This document shows, piece by piece, positions 51,606-60,452 of a DNA stretch of 64,000 bases. How positions within the stretch are numbered: position 1 is the first letter of the stretch; each line of letters opens with the position of its first letter. The DNA is taken from contig NZ_CP078138.1 in NCBI RefSeq assembly GCF_019212185.1, positions 5,128,501 through 5,192,500 of the forward strand. The letters run 5' to 3'. The position numbers and the translations under genes are program-made. The DNA comes from Pseudomonas fluorescens (lineage in GTDB: Bacteria > Pseudomonadota > Gammaproteobacteria > Pseudomonadales > Pseudomonadaceae). A model generated the notes under the pieces. It did not search any database. It saw nothing but the letters and a program-made list of their open reading frames with translations, and was not told the origin of the DNA.

Positions 51606-53127
51606 GGCCCGCGTCGTCATCCGTCCGCGCTCGAGTTGGGAGGCCATGGACCTGGGGGTATTGCTCAGCCAGCGTCACCGACGACTGTTGATGGTCAGTT
51701 GGGCACTGATCACGTTGCCGGTATTCGCCCTGCTGACCTGCCTGTTCTGGAACTCCCCAGGCATCGCCCTGCTGATCTTCTGGTGGTTGAAACCTGCGTT
51801 CGAACGCCTGCCGTTGTACATTCTCTCCGAAGCCTTGTTCGGCCAGGCGCCCAGCGTGAAACAGGCATTGCGCCAATGGCCGCGACTGCTCAAACCGCAA
51901 CTGCTCGCCAGCCTGACCTGGCGCCGCCTGAGCCTGAGCCGGAGTTTCTGCCTGCCGGTGGTTCAGCTCGAAGGTCTCGCCGGGCAGCCACGCCAGCAAC
52001 GTCTGGCGGTCCTGCAACAACGCGATGGCGAGGCCGGGCGTTGGTTGACCCTCCTCGGCGCACTGCTGGAATCCAGCCTGTGGTTGGGCTGCATGGCCCT
52101 GTTCTACCTGTTCCTGCCCATGCAAATCGAACTGGATTGGGACTGGCAAACGCTAATCGACGCCAGCGAACAGGACTGGCTATGGCTCGAGCACCTGATC
52201 AACGGCCTCTATGCGCTGGTCCTGATCATCTGGGGACCGATCTACGTCGCCTGCGGATTCAGCCTGTACCTGAACCGCCGGACCGTACTGGAAGCCTGGG
52301 ACATCGAACTGCAATTTCGCCGCCTGCGCCAGCGTCTCAGCGGCTTGGGCATCGCGCTGCTGGCGCTCGGCCTGCTGTGGCTGCCGATGCCGCAGGCGGT
52401 GTATGCCGACGAGCCTGACGCCCCAAGCGCCCCGCGCCTGCTCCAGCAGCCCCTGACCAGCCAGGCCGCCAGCCGTGACATCAACGCATTGCTTCAGGCG
52501 CCACCTTTCAAGAATTCGCAGACGATTACCCGCTATCGCTTCGGCGAAGAAGCCGCTGATCCAGTCGAAGACGCTCAGCCCCCGGCATGGCTCAAGGCAC
52601 TATTGGAATGGTTCGACAGCCAGCGCTTCAAAGGGCTGGCCCAAGTCATCGAGGTGCTGCTATGGACCACGCTCGCGGGCTCGATTGCCTTGCTGATCTG
52701 GCACTACCGCGACTGGCTGCAGACCTTCGTCAGCCGCCGCAAGCCTCTTCACGCTCCGGGTACTTCGCCCTCACCCACCCAATTGTTTGGTCTCGATCTC
52801 GATCCCGAGTCACTTGCGCAAGACATCGCCAGCCAGGTCGAATCGTTGTGGCTGGAGCATCCCCGCGAAGCGCTCGGACTGCTCTATCGGGCTTTGCTCA
52901 GTCGCCTGCTGCACGACTTCGGTCTCCCCCTGAAAAGTGCCGACACCGAAGCCGAGGTCCTGGCGCGGGTCCAGCAGTTGCAGGACCCGGAGTTGCAGAA
53001 CTACAGCCAAAGCCTGACGCTGCACTGGCAGAACATCGCCTATGGTCATCGTGTGCCGCCTGCGGCGCTGCAACAGCAACTCTGCCAGGGCTGGCGCGCA
53101 TTATTTGACCCGCGAGCACAGCGATGA
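51592..53127 (+). CDS. DUF4129 domain membrane protein
   Basis: 511 residues: several membrane helices in the first half (about 40-75, 155-180, 205-225, 247-268), a periplasmic stretch with a processed-looking end near ADEPDAPSAP, a further membrane helix around 355-375, and a cytoplasmic DUF4129 domain at about 415-505 (LWLEHPREALGLLYRALLSRL). Overlaps its neighbours by 14 bases upstream and 4 downstream. Function unknown; DUF4129 commonly travels with MoxR and DUF58. Confidence 0.88.
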   Translation: MRLNEARVVIRPRSSWEAMDLGVLLSQRHRRLLMVSWALITLPVFALLTCLFWNSPGIALLIFWWLKPAFERLPLYILSEALFGQAPSVKQALRQWPRLLKPQLLASLTWRRLSLSRSFCLPVVQLEGLAGQPRQQRLAVLQQRDGEAGRWLTLLGALLESSLWLGCMALFYLFLPMQIELDWDWQTLIDASEQDWLWLEHLINGLYALVLIIWGPIYVACGFSLYLNRRTVLEAWDIELQFRRLRQRLSGLGIALLALGLLWLPMPQAVYADEPDAPSAPRLLQQPLTSQAASRDINALLQAPPFKNSQTITRYRFGEEAADPVEDAQPPAWLKALLEWFDSQRFKGLAQVIEVLLWTTLAGSIALLIWHYRDWLQTFVSRRKPLHAPGTSPSPTQLFGLDLDPESLAQDIASQVESLWLEHPREALGLLYRALLSRLLHDFGLPLKSADTEAEVLARVQQLQDPELQNYSQSLTLHWQNIAYGHRVPPAALQQQLCQGWRALFDPRAQR

Positions 53128-54284
53128 GTCGACGTCTGGCGGCTCTCGGCGTACTGATCGGCGCATTGCTCTGTGCAGTGGCAACGTACCTGTACCTGCA
53201 CGCCACGCCCTATCAAGAAAGCATCGACCACGGTCCCTCCCCCGAAGCCCAGAACAATCCCTACTTGGCAGCCGAACGTTTTCTGCGCAAGCAAGGATTG
53301 AGCGTGCATCACGTCAATAGCCTGGACAGTCTGCCCACCCTGCAACCACGCCAGCACAGCCTGTTGCTGCTGGGCGAACGCGCCAACATGACCCCGGCCC
53401 AGGTCGATCAGGTGCTGGACTGGGCGCAAGATGGCGGGCGCCTGCTGTTTGTCGCCCAGGCCTTATGGAATGAGCAGACCGGCAACAGTCAGGACCTGCT
53501 GCTGGACCGGGTGCACGTGCAGCAGTTCATGAGCAAAGACCTCAAGGATGTGCCTGCCGAGGCAGCGAAGGACCGCTATCCGAACCTGACCAAACTTTAT
53601 CTGGAAAACGAGGAGGCACCGGCCTACGCCGGCTTCGACCCGCAGTTCCACCTCGAAGACCCGCAAGACCTGGCACAGGCATGGGCCAACAGCGCCAAGG
53701 CCACACACCTGATGCAGTTGCCCTGGGGTGAGGGTTCGATCACCGTGGTGACCGATGCCGAATTGTGGAAGAACAGCGCGATCGGCCAATACGACAACGC
53801 CTGGCTGCTGTGGTACTTGTTCGCCGACACCGACGTCACGCTGTTATACGACATTGACCACGACAACTTGCTGAGCTTGCTGTGGCGTTATTTCCCCCAG
53901 GCCTTGGTGGCGCTGCTCGCGTTGATCGCTTTAGGGCTCTGGCACGCAGGCTGGCGCCACGGACCGGTGCAGCCCGCAGCACCCAAGGCCCGCCGCCAGT
54001 TGCAGGAACATCTGCGCGCCAGTGCCGATTTTCTCGTCCGTCGCGCCGGGCAACAGAGCCTGTTGCAGGGCTTGCAGCACGATGTGCTGCGACGTGCCAG
54101 GCAACGTCATCCAGGCATCGATCAACTCGACACGCCCGAACAGTGGCAAGTGCTCGCCCGCTTGACCGGGCACTCGCCCGAGAGCATTGCCCAGGCCCTC
54201 GGCCCGCCCCGTAAACGAAGGCTATCGAGCAGCGAATTCAGCCGCCAGGTGGCCCACTTGCAGAACCTCAGGAATGCCTTATGA
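53124..54284 (+). CDS. DUF4350 domain protein
   Basis: 386 residues: N-terminal anchor (about 5-27), extracytoplasmic DUF4350 domain (30-245, with GEGSITVVTDAELWKNSAIG), second membrane helix (about 255-275) and a cytoplasmic tail. The fold is thought to resemble a GATase/ThuA-like domain used for binding rather than catalysis. ATGA overlaps on both sides. Confidence 0.88.
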   Translation: MSRRLAALGVLIGALLCAVATYLYLHATPYQESIDHGPSPEAQNNPYLAAERFLRKQGLSVHHVNSLDSLPTLQPRQHSLLLLGERANMTPAQVDQVLDWAQDGGRLLFVAQALWNEQTGNSQDLLLDRVHVQQFMSKDLKDVPAEAAKDRYPNLTKLYLENEEAPAYAGFDPQFHLEDPQDLAQAWANSAKATHLMQLPWGEGSITVVTDAELWKNSAIGQYDNAWLLWYLFADTDVTLLYDIDHDNLLSLLWRYFPQALVALLALIALGLWHAGWRHGPVQPAAPKARRQLQEHLRASADFLVRRAGQQSLLQGLQHDVLRRARQRHPGIDQLDTPEQWQVLARLTGHSPESIAQALGPPRKRRLSSSEFSRQVAHLQNLRNAL

Positions 54285-55282
54285 GCGAACCTTCCGTACC
54301 TCCGAGCCCGTCCCATGCCGCGCAGCAACGGCGCCGGGCCAGTCAACTGGCGCAAGCCGTGCGCCTTGAGCTGAACAAGGCAGTGATTGGCCAGAGCAGC
54401 GTTATCGACGATGTGCTGAGTGCCTTGATTGCCGGCGGCCATGTGCTGCTCGAAGGCGTACCGGGTCTGGGCAAGACCTTGCTGGTGCGCGCCCTCGCCC
54501 GCTGCTTCGGCGGCGAGTTCGCACGGATTCAGTTCACGCCCGACCTGATGCCCAGTGATGTCACAGGGCATGCGGTTTACGACCTGCAGACCGAGCAGTT
54601 CAAGCTGCGCAAGGGCCCGCTGTTCACCCACCTGCTGCTGGCCGATGAAATCAACCGGGCACCGGCCAAGACCCAGGCCGCCTTACTCGAAGCCATGCAG
54701 GAGCGTCAGGTGACCCTGGAAGGCCGAGCCTTGCCCATCGCCCAACCGTTCATGGTCCTGGCCACCCAGAACCCGATCGAACAGGAAGGCACTTACCCGC
54801 TGCCGGAAGCCGAGCTCGATCGTTTCATGCTCAAAGTGCGCATGGATTACCCGGATGCCGGCCAGGAGCTGGACATGGTGCGCCAGGTCAGCCGCTCGAC
54901 CCGTGCCGACATGCTCGACGTGCAGCCATTGCGCACGTTGCTGCAAGCCAAGGACGTCATCGCCCTGCAGCGGATCGCCAGCGAACTGCCGCTGGATGAG
55001 CAGGTGCTCGACTACGCCGTGCGCCTGGCCCGCACCACGCGCACCTGGCCCGGCCTGACCCTCGGCGCCGGTCCGCGAGCCTCCATTGCCCTGGTGCGTG
55101 TGGCACGGGCTCGGGCGCTGTTGCGCGGTGGCGAATTCGTCATCCCCGACGATCTCAAGGGCTGTGCCCTGGCGGTGCTGCGTCATCGGGTGCGGATTGC
55201 CCCGGAGCTGGATATCGAGGGCCTCGACGTCGACCAGGTACTCAGGCAGATGCTCGACCAGGTTCCGGCACCCAGACTGTGA
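54281..55282 (+). CDS. MoxR family AAA+ ATPase
   Basis: 333 residues. Walker A GVPGLGKT (59-66), Walker B LLLADEINRAP (118-128), sensor 1 ATQNPIEQEGTYPLPEAELDRF, and a C-terminal lid. MoxR proteins act as chaperones that mature or activate partner complexes, often with a VWA-type protein, here the DUF58 product next to it. Confidence 0.95.
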   Translation: MSEPSVPPSPSHAAQQRRRASQLAQAVRLELNKAVIGQSSVIDDVLSALIAGGHVLLEGVPGLGKTLLVRALARCFGGEFARIQFTPDLMPSDVTGHAVYDLQTEQFKLRKGPLFTHLLLADEINRAPAKTQAALLEAMQERQVTLEGRALPIAQPFMVLATQNPIEQEGTYPLPEAELDRFMLKVRMDYPDAGQELDMVRQVSRSTRADMLDVQPLRTLLQAKDVIALQRIASELPLDEQVLDYAVRLARTTRTWPGLTLGAGPRASIALVRVARARALLRGGEFVIPDDLKGCALAVLRHRVRIAPELDIEGLDVDQVLRQMLDQVPAPRL

Positions 55283-55298
55283 GCGGGAGCCCTGAATC

Positions 55299-56630
55299 AT
55301 GAAGCCCACGCGCCTATTGCTAATCTGGCTGGCCACGCTGCTCGGCCTGAGTATTGTGCAGGGAGCGCTCAGCGCCTTGGGCATCGACCTGGGGCCGAAC
55401 CTGCAAGCGATCAATTGGGCGCTGCTGCTGGCGCTCCTGGTACTGGCGTTGCTTGATGCCGCGCGTCTGCTGCGTCGTCCTTCGCCGAGCATCCAGCGTC
55501 GACTGTCCGGCAGCCTGGCGCTAGGACGCTGGGCTGAGGTGCAGGTCAGCGTACAGCACGACTACCGGCAACCGCTGACCATCGAGCTGTTCGACCACGT
55601 GCCCGACGGCCTTGTGTTCGAGCAACTGCCACATGCGCTGGAGTTACAGCCGGACCAAATCAGTCAATTCAGCTATCGGCTACGGCCCTTGCGTCGTGGG
55701 CACTTCAGCTTTCTGCAGTGCGAAGTCAATGTGCCGGGCCACCTCGGTTTGTGGAGCGCCCGCCGCTATCTGCACGTCATTGACAGCACCCGTGTGTACC
55801 CGGACTTCGCTCATCTGTACGGCGCGCAGTTACTGGCGGTCGACAGTTGGATCAACCAGTTGGGGGTGCGCCAGCGCCAGCGACGTGGCCAGGGCCTTGA
55901 GTTCCACCAGCTAAGGGAGTTTCGCGAGGGCGACAGCCTGCGACAGATCGACTGGAAAGCCACCGCCCGGCAACGCACACCGATTGCCCGCGAGTATCAG
56001 GACGAACGCGACCAACAAATCATTTTCATGCTCGATTGCGGGCGGCGCATGCGCAGTCAGGACGGCGAGCTGTCGCACTTCGACCACGCCCTCAACGCCT
56101 GTCTGTTGCTCAGCTATATTGCACTGCGTCAGGGCGATGCTGTTGGTCTGATGACCTTCGCCAGTAATCAACCGCGATATCTCGCCCCTCTCAAAGGCCT
56201 CGGACAACTCAAATCTTTGTTAAATTCGACCTATGACTTGGAGAGTTGTAATCGCAGCGCCGACTATCAGGCCGCTGCTGTCGAGTTGTTGACCAAAGAA
56301 AAACGGCAATCACTCGTCATCATCCTTAGCAACTTGCGGAACGAAAGCAACGAAGACCTGATACTCGCCATAAATCAACTAAGAAAACAGCACTTTGCAT
56401 TAATCGCAAGCTTAAGAGAGGACATCCTTGGGAAAACACTGGAACGCCCTGTGAACACACCACAAGAAGCACTCGAGTATTGCGCAACCGCAGACTATCT
56501 AGACACTCGCAAAACAACTCATGCAAAACTAAAGCTACAAGGCATAGCGATAGTTGACACCCAACCTGATAAACTTGGAGCGCACCTGACATCAAAGTAC
56601 TTTAACTGGAAAAAATCTGGCACACTGTAA
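55299..56630 (+). CDS. DUF58 domain protein, with atypical 3' end
   Basis: 443 residues: two membrane helices at the N-terminus (about 5-25, 38-55), an extracytoplasmic-like beta region (70-170), and the DUF58 core EFREGDSLRQIDWKATAR (206-223) followed by a VWA-like region in which the MIDAS Asp-x-Ser-x-Ser reads D246-C-G-R-R. From about residue 306 (base 56217) codon use changes from GC-rich to AT-rich until the stop, yet the protein still reads as a normal DUF58 C-terminus. The 3' end seems replaced by a diverged allele together with the patch that follows. Confidence 0.9.
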   Translation: MKPTRLLLIWLATLLGLSIVQGALSALGIDLGPNLQAINWALLLALLVLALLDAARLLRRPSPSIQRRLSGSLALGRWAEVQVSVQHDYRQPLTIELFDHVPDGLVFEQLPHALELQPDQISQFSYRLRPLRRGHFSFLQCEVNVPGHLGLWSARRYLHVIDSTRVYPDFAHLYGAQLLAVDSWINQLGVRQRQRRGQGLEFHQLREFREGDSLRQIDWKATARQRTPIAREYQDERDQQIIFMLDCGRRMRSQDGELSHFDHALNACLLLSYIALRQGDAVGLMTFASNQPRYLAPLKGLGQLKSLLNSTYDLESCNRSADYQAAAVELLTKEKRQSLVIILSNLRNESNEDLILAINQLRKQHFALIASLREDILGKTLERPVNTPQEALEYCATADYLDTRKTTHAKLKLQGIAIVDTQPDKLGAHLTSKYFNWKKSGTL

Positions 56631-56924
56631 CCCCCCTCTACAAAATATCAACTGAAGGAAATCACCAAACGGCATTTATCACAACTACGAACAACATGAC
56701 ACCCAAGCCAAGCATTTGCTCAGAGAAACACCACAAAGCAGGACCAATCAAATCAATACACTTTTGATGACCCACTCGTTATCGAGATTCGCGAAAGCGA
56801 AAATCAACTCACAGCAATAACCATGACACGCCAATATTGACAATCATGCAAATCTGCATCGATTGCAGCTCTGAGGCCAACCCGCGTAAGCCTCAGAACT
56901 GACCAAGCAGGAAGCTTACTAAGA
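56631..56924. other. Low-GC intergenic region after DUF58
   Basis: 294 bp with no convincing ORF on either strand, clearly AT-richer than the rest of the window and without terminator-like structure. Left part of the atypical patch. Confidence 0.6.
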
Positions 56925-57506
56925 TCAGCCCCGGTCTACGAGGCGCACCTGCTGCCCCCAACTATCTTTTTCACCAACACCATTATTCGTTCCATCATAC
57001 TCAACTCGGAAATTTACATACACACCGACCCCTGGTACAAGCTCAACATCTGCGTTCATAATAAGCAGATGCCAATTGTAATCCATGAGCATTGCGTCAG
57101 GCGAGTTCTTTCGCACTTCGGTACGACTGTAAAGCTTGAAGTCAATATTAGCCCTCGACCACACCTTATTAGTTGGCCGACTGGTCAAGTAATACTCCGT
57201 CGTCCGAAAATAAACTTTCCCCTCATAAAATCTGTACTGATACTTGATTTGCCCTCTCAATTCACCAACCCGCAGATGCTGGTGATTGAAAATATCGATT
57301 GGCACGCCCACCCAAAAATCTTCTGTGGCTTGAATACCTTCAATTTTTTCTCGAAAAGAACCATCGACAACCTCATCCACAAGAACAAACTGCGTAACAT
57401 CCCTACGAATTACCTTCAGCTTGTCTTTCTGCTCTTTTGCGCCCCCTTTACAGCTTTCTTTATCGCACGACTTTACTTTTACGTTAACTTTAACTGAACG
57501 AGCCAT
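56925..57506 (-). CDS. Orphan hypothetical protein in a low-GC patch
   Basis: 193 residues, not recognised. No signal peptide or membrane segment. N-terminus Lys/Val-rich with two cysteines (VKVNVKVKSCDKESC), then predicted beta-rich sequence (YQYRFYEGKVYFRTTEYYL, VELVPGVGVYVNFRVEYDG), ending in a positively charged tail. Codon use is AT-rich like the surrounding patch and unlike neighbours. GAGGGG lies 8 bases before the ATG (57506), supporting it as a gene. No partner gene, such as a toxin, immunity or transposase, is visible beside it. Function cannot be inferred. Confidence 0.7.
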   Translation of the reverse strand: MARSVKVNVKVKSCDKESCKGGAKEQKDKLKVIRRDVTQFVLVDEVVDGSFREKIEGIQATEDFWVGVPIDIFNHQHLRVGELRGQIKYQYRFYEGKVYFRTTEYYLTSRPTNKVWSRANIDFKLYSRTEVRKNSPDAMLMDYNWHLLIMNADVELVPGVGVYVNFRVEYDGTNNGVGEKDSWGQQVRLVDRG

Positions 57507-57770
57507 CACCTTTACCCCTCAATTAACAAATCATTGAATTTGCAATTAAAAAATAACTGAAATAGCCGGCAACCGACCACTGTCAGAACTGACAGTTTTT
57601 TAGAACAAAAAGAAATAACAAAACCATCATTATCTAACGAACTAAAAACTTTTAGCTTGACCGTTCACCGCCCTACGTTCAGCCCTAAGCATTGATCCCA
57701 TTCAAAGCCCTACAGCAAAACCTCATCGCGGTAACCCAAGGTCAGGCAGATAGGTAGGCTGCTTTGCTTT
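57507..57770. promoter_or_regulatory. Upstream region of the orphan gene
   Basis: 264 bp of low-GC sequence holding the palindrome at 57579; the junction back to GC-rich sequence is near 57660-57770. Confidence 0.5.
57579..57596. promoter_or_regulatory. Perfect palindrome upstream of the orphan gene
   Basis: ACTGTCAG-AA-CTGACAGT, followed on the plus strand by TTTTT. It lies 73 bp before the orphan start. It could be a repressor operator for the orphan gene or, read rightward, a small terminator. Confidence 0.55.
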
Positions 57771-58130
57771 TTATGCGGAAGCCGACAAACTCTGAAAGCT
57801 GAAATACCGCTTCAACGCTTCTACCAACTGCGCATATTCCGGCGGGGCCTCCTGCAGGATGAATCCGGCGTCGTAATGATGGGGCGTGGCGTCTTCATGG
57901 CACCACTGGCAGCAGGCGCGCAGGTCGATCACCTGGGAGATGTAGTCGCTGGCCGGGATCTTCAGGCGCAAGTCAAAAACTGCGCCCACCATCATCGGCA
58001 AGTTGCTGATGAGCATCAAGCCGTCTTCGGAGACGTTGCCAATAAAGCCGATGGGTTTGTCCGTGACGCTGTTGAAGACTTTGAGAAAATACGGCAACTG
58101 GTGCCGCGCGATCCGGCGTTCTGTGAACAT
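57771..58130 (-). CDS. PilZ domain protein
   Basis: 119 residues. PilZ-type core: RRIARHQLPYFLKVFN at the N-terminus supplies the RxxxR c-di-GMP motif (R5-R6... R9), and GNVSEDGLMLIS gives the (D/N)xSxxG-type motif as N-V-S-E-D-G. Likely a cyclic-di-GMP effector; sadC lies 4 kb downstream. The ATG at 58130 has only a weak Shine-Dalgarno; the frame is open further, but the added residues lack PilZ character. Confidence 0.82.
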   Translation of the reverse strand: MFTERRIARHQLPYFLKVFNSVTDKPIGFIGNVSEDGLMLISNLPMMVGAVFDLRLKIPASDYISQVIDLRACCQWCHEDATPHHYDAGFILQEAPPEYAQLVEALKRYFSFQSLSASA

Positions 58131-58362
58131 GTCGAATTTCGCTTTGCCAAGGCCCTTGAGCAGGGTCGCACTAATGCTTCGCAACGCACCGGCAGGGCCG
58201 GTTCGCTGTCCCCGATCACGGTGCGGACGTCCTGGAATTGCGCTCGCTTTGAAGCTGCCGGTCACGGGTAACGATAGCGCCTCAGGATCCACTCACTGAA
58301 ACGCCACAGTCGAATGTTAGCTTATGTCTGCAACCCGGCCAGTTATCAAATGATAACCAACA

Positions 58363-58734
58363 TCACAACGGCGCCGGGGTGCTCCTGGCGCTGCGCGGCG
58401 GATACCAGCCCAGCGACTGCAAGGTTTCCAGGCGGGCGCGGGCACGGTAGGCGTACTCGTTGTTCGGGTATTGGGCCATGATGAACTGGTAGGTCTGGGC
58501 CGCATCGACGTAGAGTTTCTGGCGCTCCAGGCACTGGCCGCGCAACATCGACACTTCCGGCTGAATATAGCGGCGCGAACGGCTGGTGCGATCGACCTGG
58601 GACAATTCGAGCATTACCCGCTCGCAGTTACCGGCGTCGTAGGCCCGATAGGCGGTATTCAGGTGATGGTCCATCGACCAACGGGTGCAGCCCACGACAC
58701 TCAGGGCCAGGGCAGCTAAAAGCACGAATCGCAT
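58363..58734 (-). CDS. Small TPR-containing lipoprotein
   Basis: 123 residues. Lipoprotein signal with Cys in LSVVGCTRW (residue about 16), then helical TPR-like repeats (NTAYRAYDAGNCERVMLELS, AAQTYQFIMAQYPNNEYAYRARARLETL). AGGAGAACC precedes the ATG at 58734. Function unknown; the TPR arrangement suggests an outer-membrane scaffold like YbgF/BamD fragments. Confidence 0.85.
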   Translation of the reverse strand: MRFVLLAALALSVVGCTRWSMDHHLNTAYRAYDAGNCERVMLELSQVDRTSRSRRYIQPEVSMLRGQCLERQKLYVDAAQTYQFIMAQYPNNEYAYRARARLETLQSLGWYPPRSARSTPAPL

Positions 58735-58890
58735 GAGGGTTCTCCTGTCTTGAAAGCTGTATCGACCCGTGGGCAAAAATCTTCAGTGCGGCGTGTTCAA
58801 TAAAGAAACCAATAAGTAGTGCAAACGAACAATGACTACAACTGCGCAGCATAGTAGCCTCACTCAGCGCTTGAACTCAGGAGTCTTTGC

Positions 58891-60342
58891 ATGTCCGTCC
58901 GTCGTACCAAAATCGTCGCTACCCTTGGCCCGGCCAGTAACTCGCCGGAAGTTCTCGAACAGCTGATTCTGGCTGGCCTGGACGTCGCCCGCCTGAACTT
59001 CTCCCACGGCACCCCTGATGAGCACAAGGCTCGCGCCAAGCTGGTCCGCGACCTCGCCGCCAAGCACGGCCGCTTCGTCGCCCTGCTGGGTGACCTGCAA
59101 GGCCCGAAAATCCGTATCGCCAAATTCGCCAACAAAAAGATCGAGCTGAAGATCGGTGATCAGTTCACCTTCTCCACCAGCCATCCGCTGACCGAAGGCA
59201 ACCAGCAAGTGGTCGGCATCGACTACCCGGACCTGGTGAAAGACTGCGGCGTCGGCGACGAACTGCTGCTCGATGACGGCCGCGTGGTGATGCGTGTCGA
59301 CACCGCCACCGCCACCGAACTGCACTGCACCGTAACCATCGGCGGCCCGCTGTCGGACCACAAAGGCATTAACCGTCGCGGTGGCGGCCTGACCGCTCCG
59401 GCCCTGACTGAAAAAGACAAGGCCGACATCAAGCTCGCCGCTGAAATGGAAGTCGACTACCTCGCCGTGTCCTTCCCGCGCGATGCTGCCGACATGGAAT
59501 ATGCCCGCAAACTGCGCGACGAAGCCGGCGGCACCGCCTGGCTGGTGGCGAAGATCGAACGCGCCGAAGCCGTGGCCGACGACGAAACCCTCGACGGCCT
59601 GATCAAGGCGTCCGACGCGGTGATGGTTGCCCGTGGTGACCTCGGTGTGGAAATCGGCGACGCCGAGCTCGTGGGCATCCAGAAGAAAATCATTCTGCAC
59701 GCACGCCGCCACAACAAGGCCGTGATCGTTGCGACCCAGATGATGGAGTCGATGATCCAGAATCCGATGCCAACCCGCGCCGAAGTGTCCGACGTAGCCA
59801 ACGCCGTGCTCGACTACACCGACGCCGTGATGCTCTCGGCCGAATCCGCTGCCGGCCAGTACCCACTGGAAGCCGTGCAGGCCATGGCGCGAATCTGCGT
59901 TGGCGCGGAAAAGCACCCGACCAGCAAGACCTCCAGCCACCGTATCGGCAAAGAGTTCGAGCGCTGCGACGAAAGCATCGCGCTGGCCACCATGTACACC
60001 GCCAACCACTTCCCGGGCGTGAAAGCGATCATCGCCTTGACCGAAAGTGGCTACACCCCGCTGATCATGTCGCGTATCCGCTCCTCGGTGCCGATCTACG
60101 CGTTCACCCCGCACCGCGAAGCCCAGGCTCGGGCTGCGATGTTCCGTGGCGTGTATACCGTACCGTTCGACCCGGCTTCCCTTGCACCGAACGAAGTCAG
60201 CCAGAAAGCCATCGACGAACTGGTCAAGCGTGGCGTCGTGGAAAAAGGCGACTGGGTCATCCTGACCAAGGGCGACAGCTTCCACACCACCGGCGGCACC
60301 AACGGCATGAAGATCCTGCACGTGGGTGATCCGCAGGTCTGA
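58891..60342 (+). CDS. pyk: Pyruvate kinase
   Basis: Last step of glycolysis and the Entner-Doudoroff route. 483 residues. Motifs: TKIVATLGPAS (start), LNFSHGT, GDLQGPKIR, the Mg/K site VAKIERAEAV with the catalytic Lys, MVARGDLGVEIG, and TQMMESMI. Length and sequence fit the Pseudomonas PykA type; the smaller PykF-like paralogue is usually elsewhere. CAGGAG lies before the ATG. It has its own terminator at 60364. Confidence 0.96.
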   Translation: MSVRRTKIVATLGPASNSPEVLEQLILAGLDVARLNFSHGTPDEHKARAKLVRDLAAKHGRFVALLGDLQGPKIRIAKFANKKIELKIGDQFTFSTSHPLTEGNQQVVGIDYPDLVKDCGVGDELLLDDGRVVMRVDTATATELHCTVTIGGPLSDHKGINRRGGGLTAPALTEKDKADIKLAAEMEVDYLAVSFPRDAADMEYARKLRDEAGGTAWLVAKIERAEAVADDETLDGLIKASDAVMVARGDLGVEIGDAELVGIQKKIILHARRHNKAVIVATQMMESMIQNPMPTRAEVSDVANAVLDYTDAVMLSAESAAGQYPLEAVQAMARICVGAEKHPTSKTSSHRIGKEFERCDESIALATMYTANHFPGVKAIIALTESGYTPLIMSRIRSSVPIYAFTPHREAQARAAMFRGVYTVPFDPASLAPNEVSQKAIDELVKRGVVEKGDWVILTKGDSFHTTGGTNGMKILHVGDPQV

Positions 60343-60363
60343 GTGATCGGTTGCTGAAAATCA

Positions 60364-60395
60364 AAAGCCCCGGCATGTGAGTGCCGGGGCTTTTT
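60364..60395. terminator. Terminator of pyk
   Basis: AAAAGCCCCGGCA ... TGCCGGGGCTTTTT, 22 bases after the pyk stop. Confidence 0.94.
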
Positions 60396-60452
60396 GCTAT
60401 CTGATCCGTAAATCAGGTTGTCCGCGAAGAGGCCGGTCGAGGCACTGTAAAT

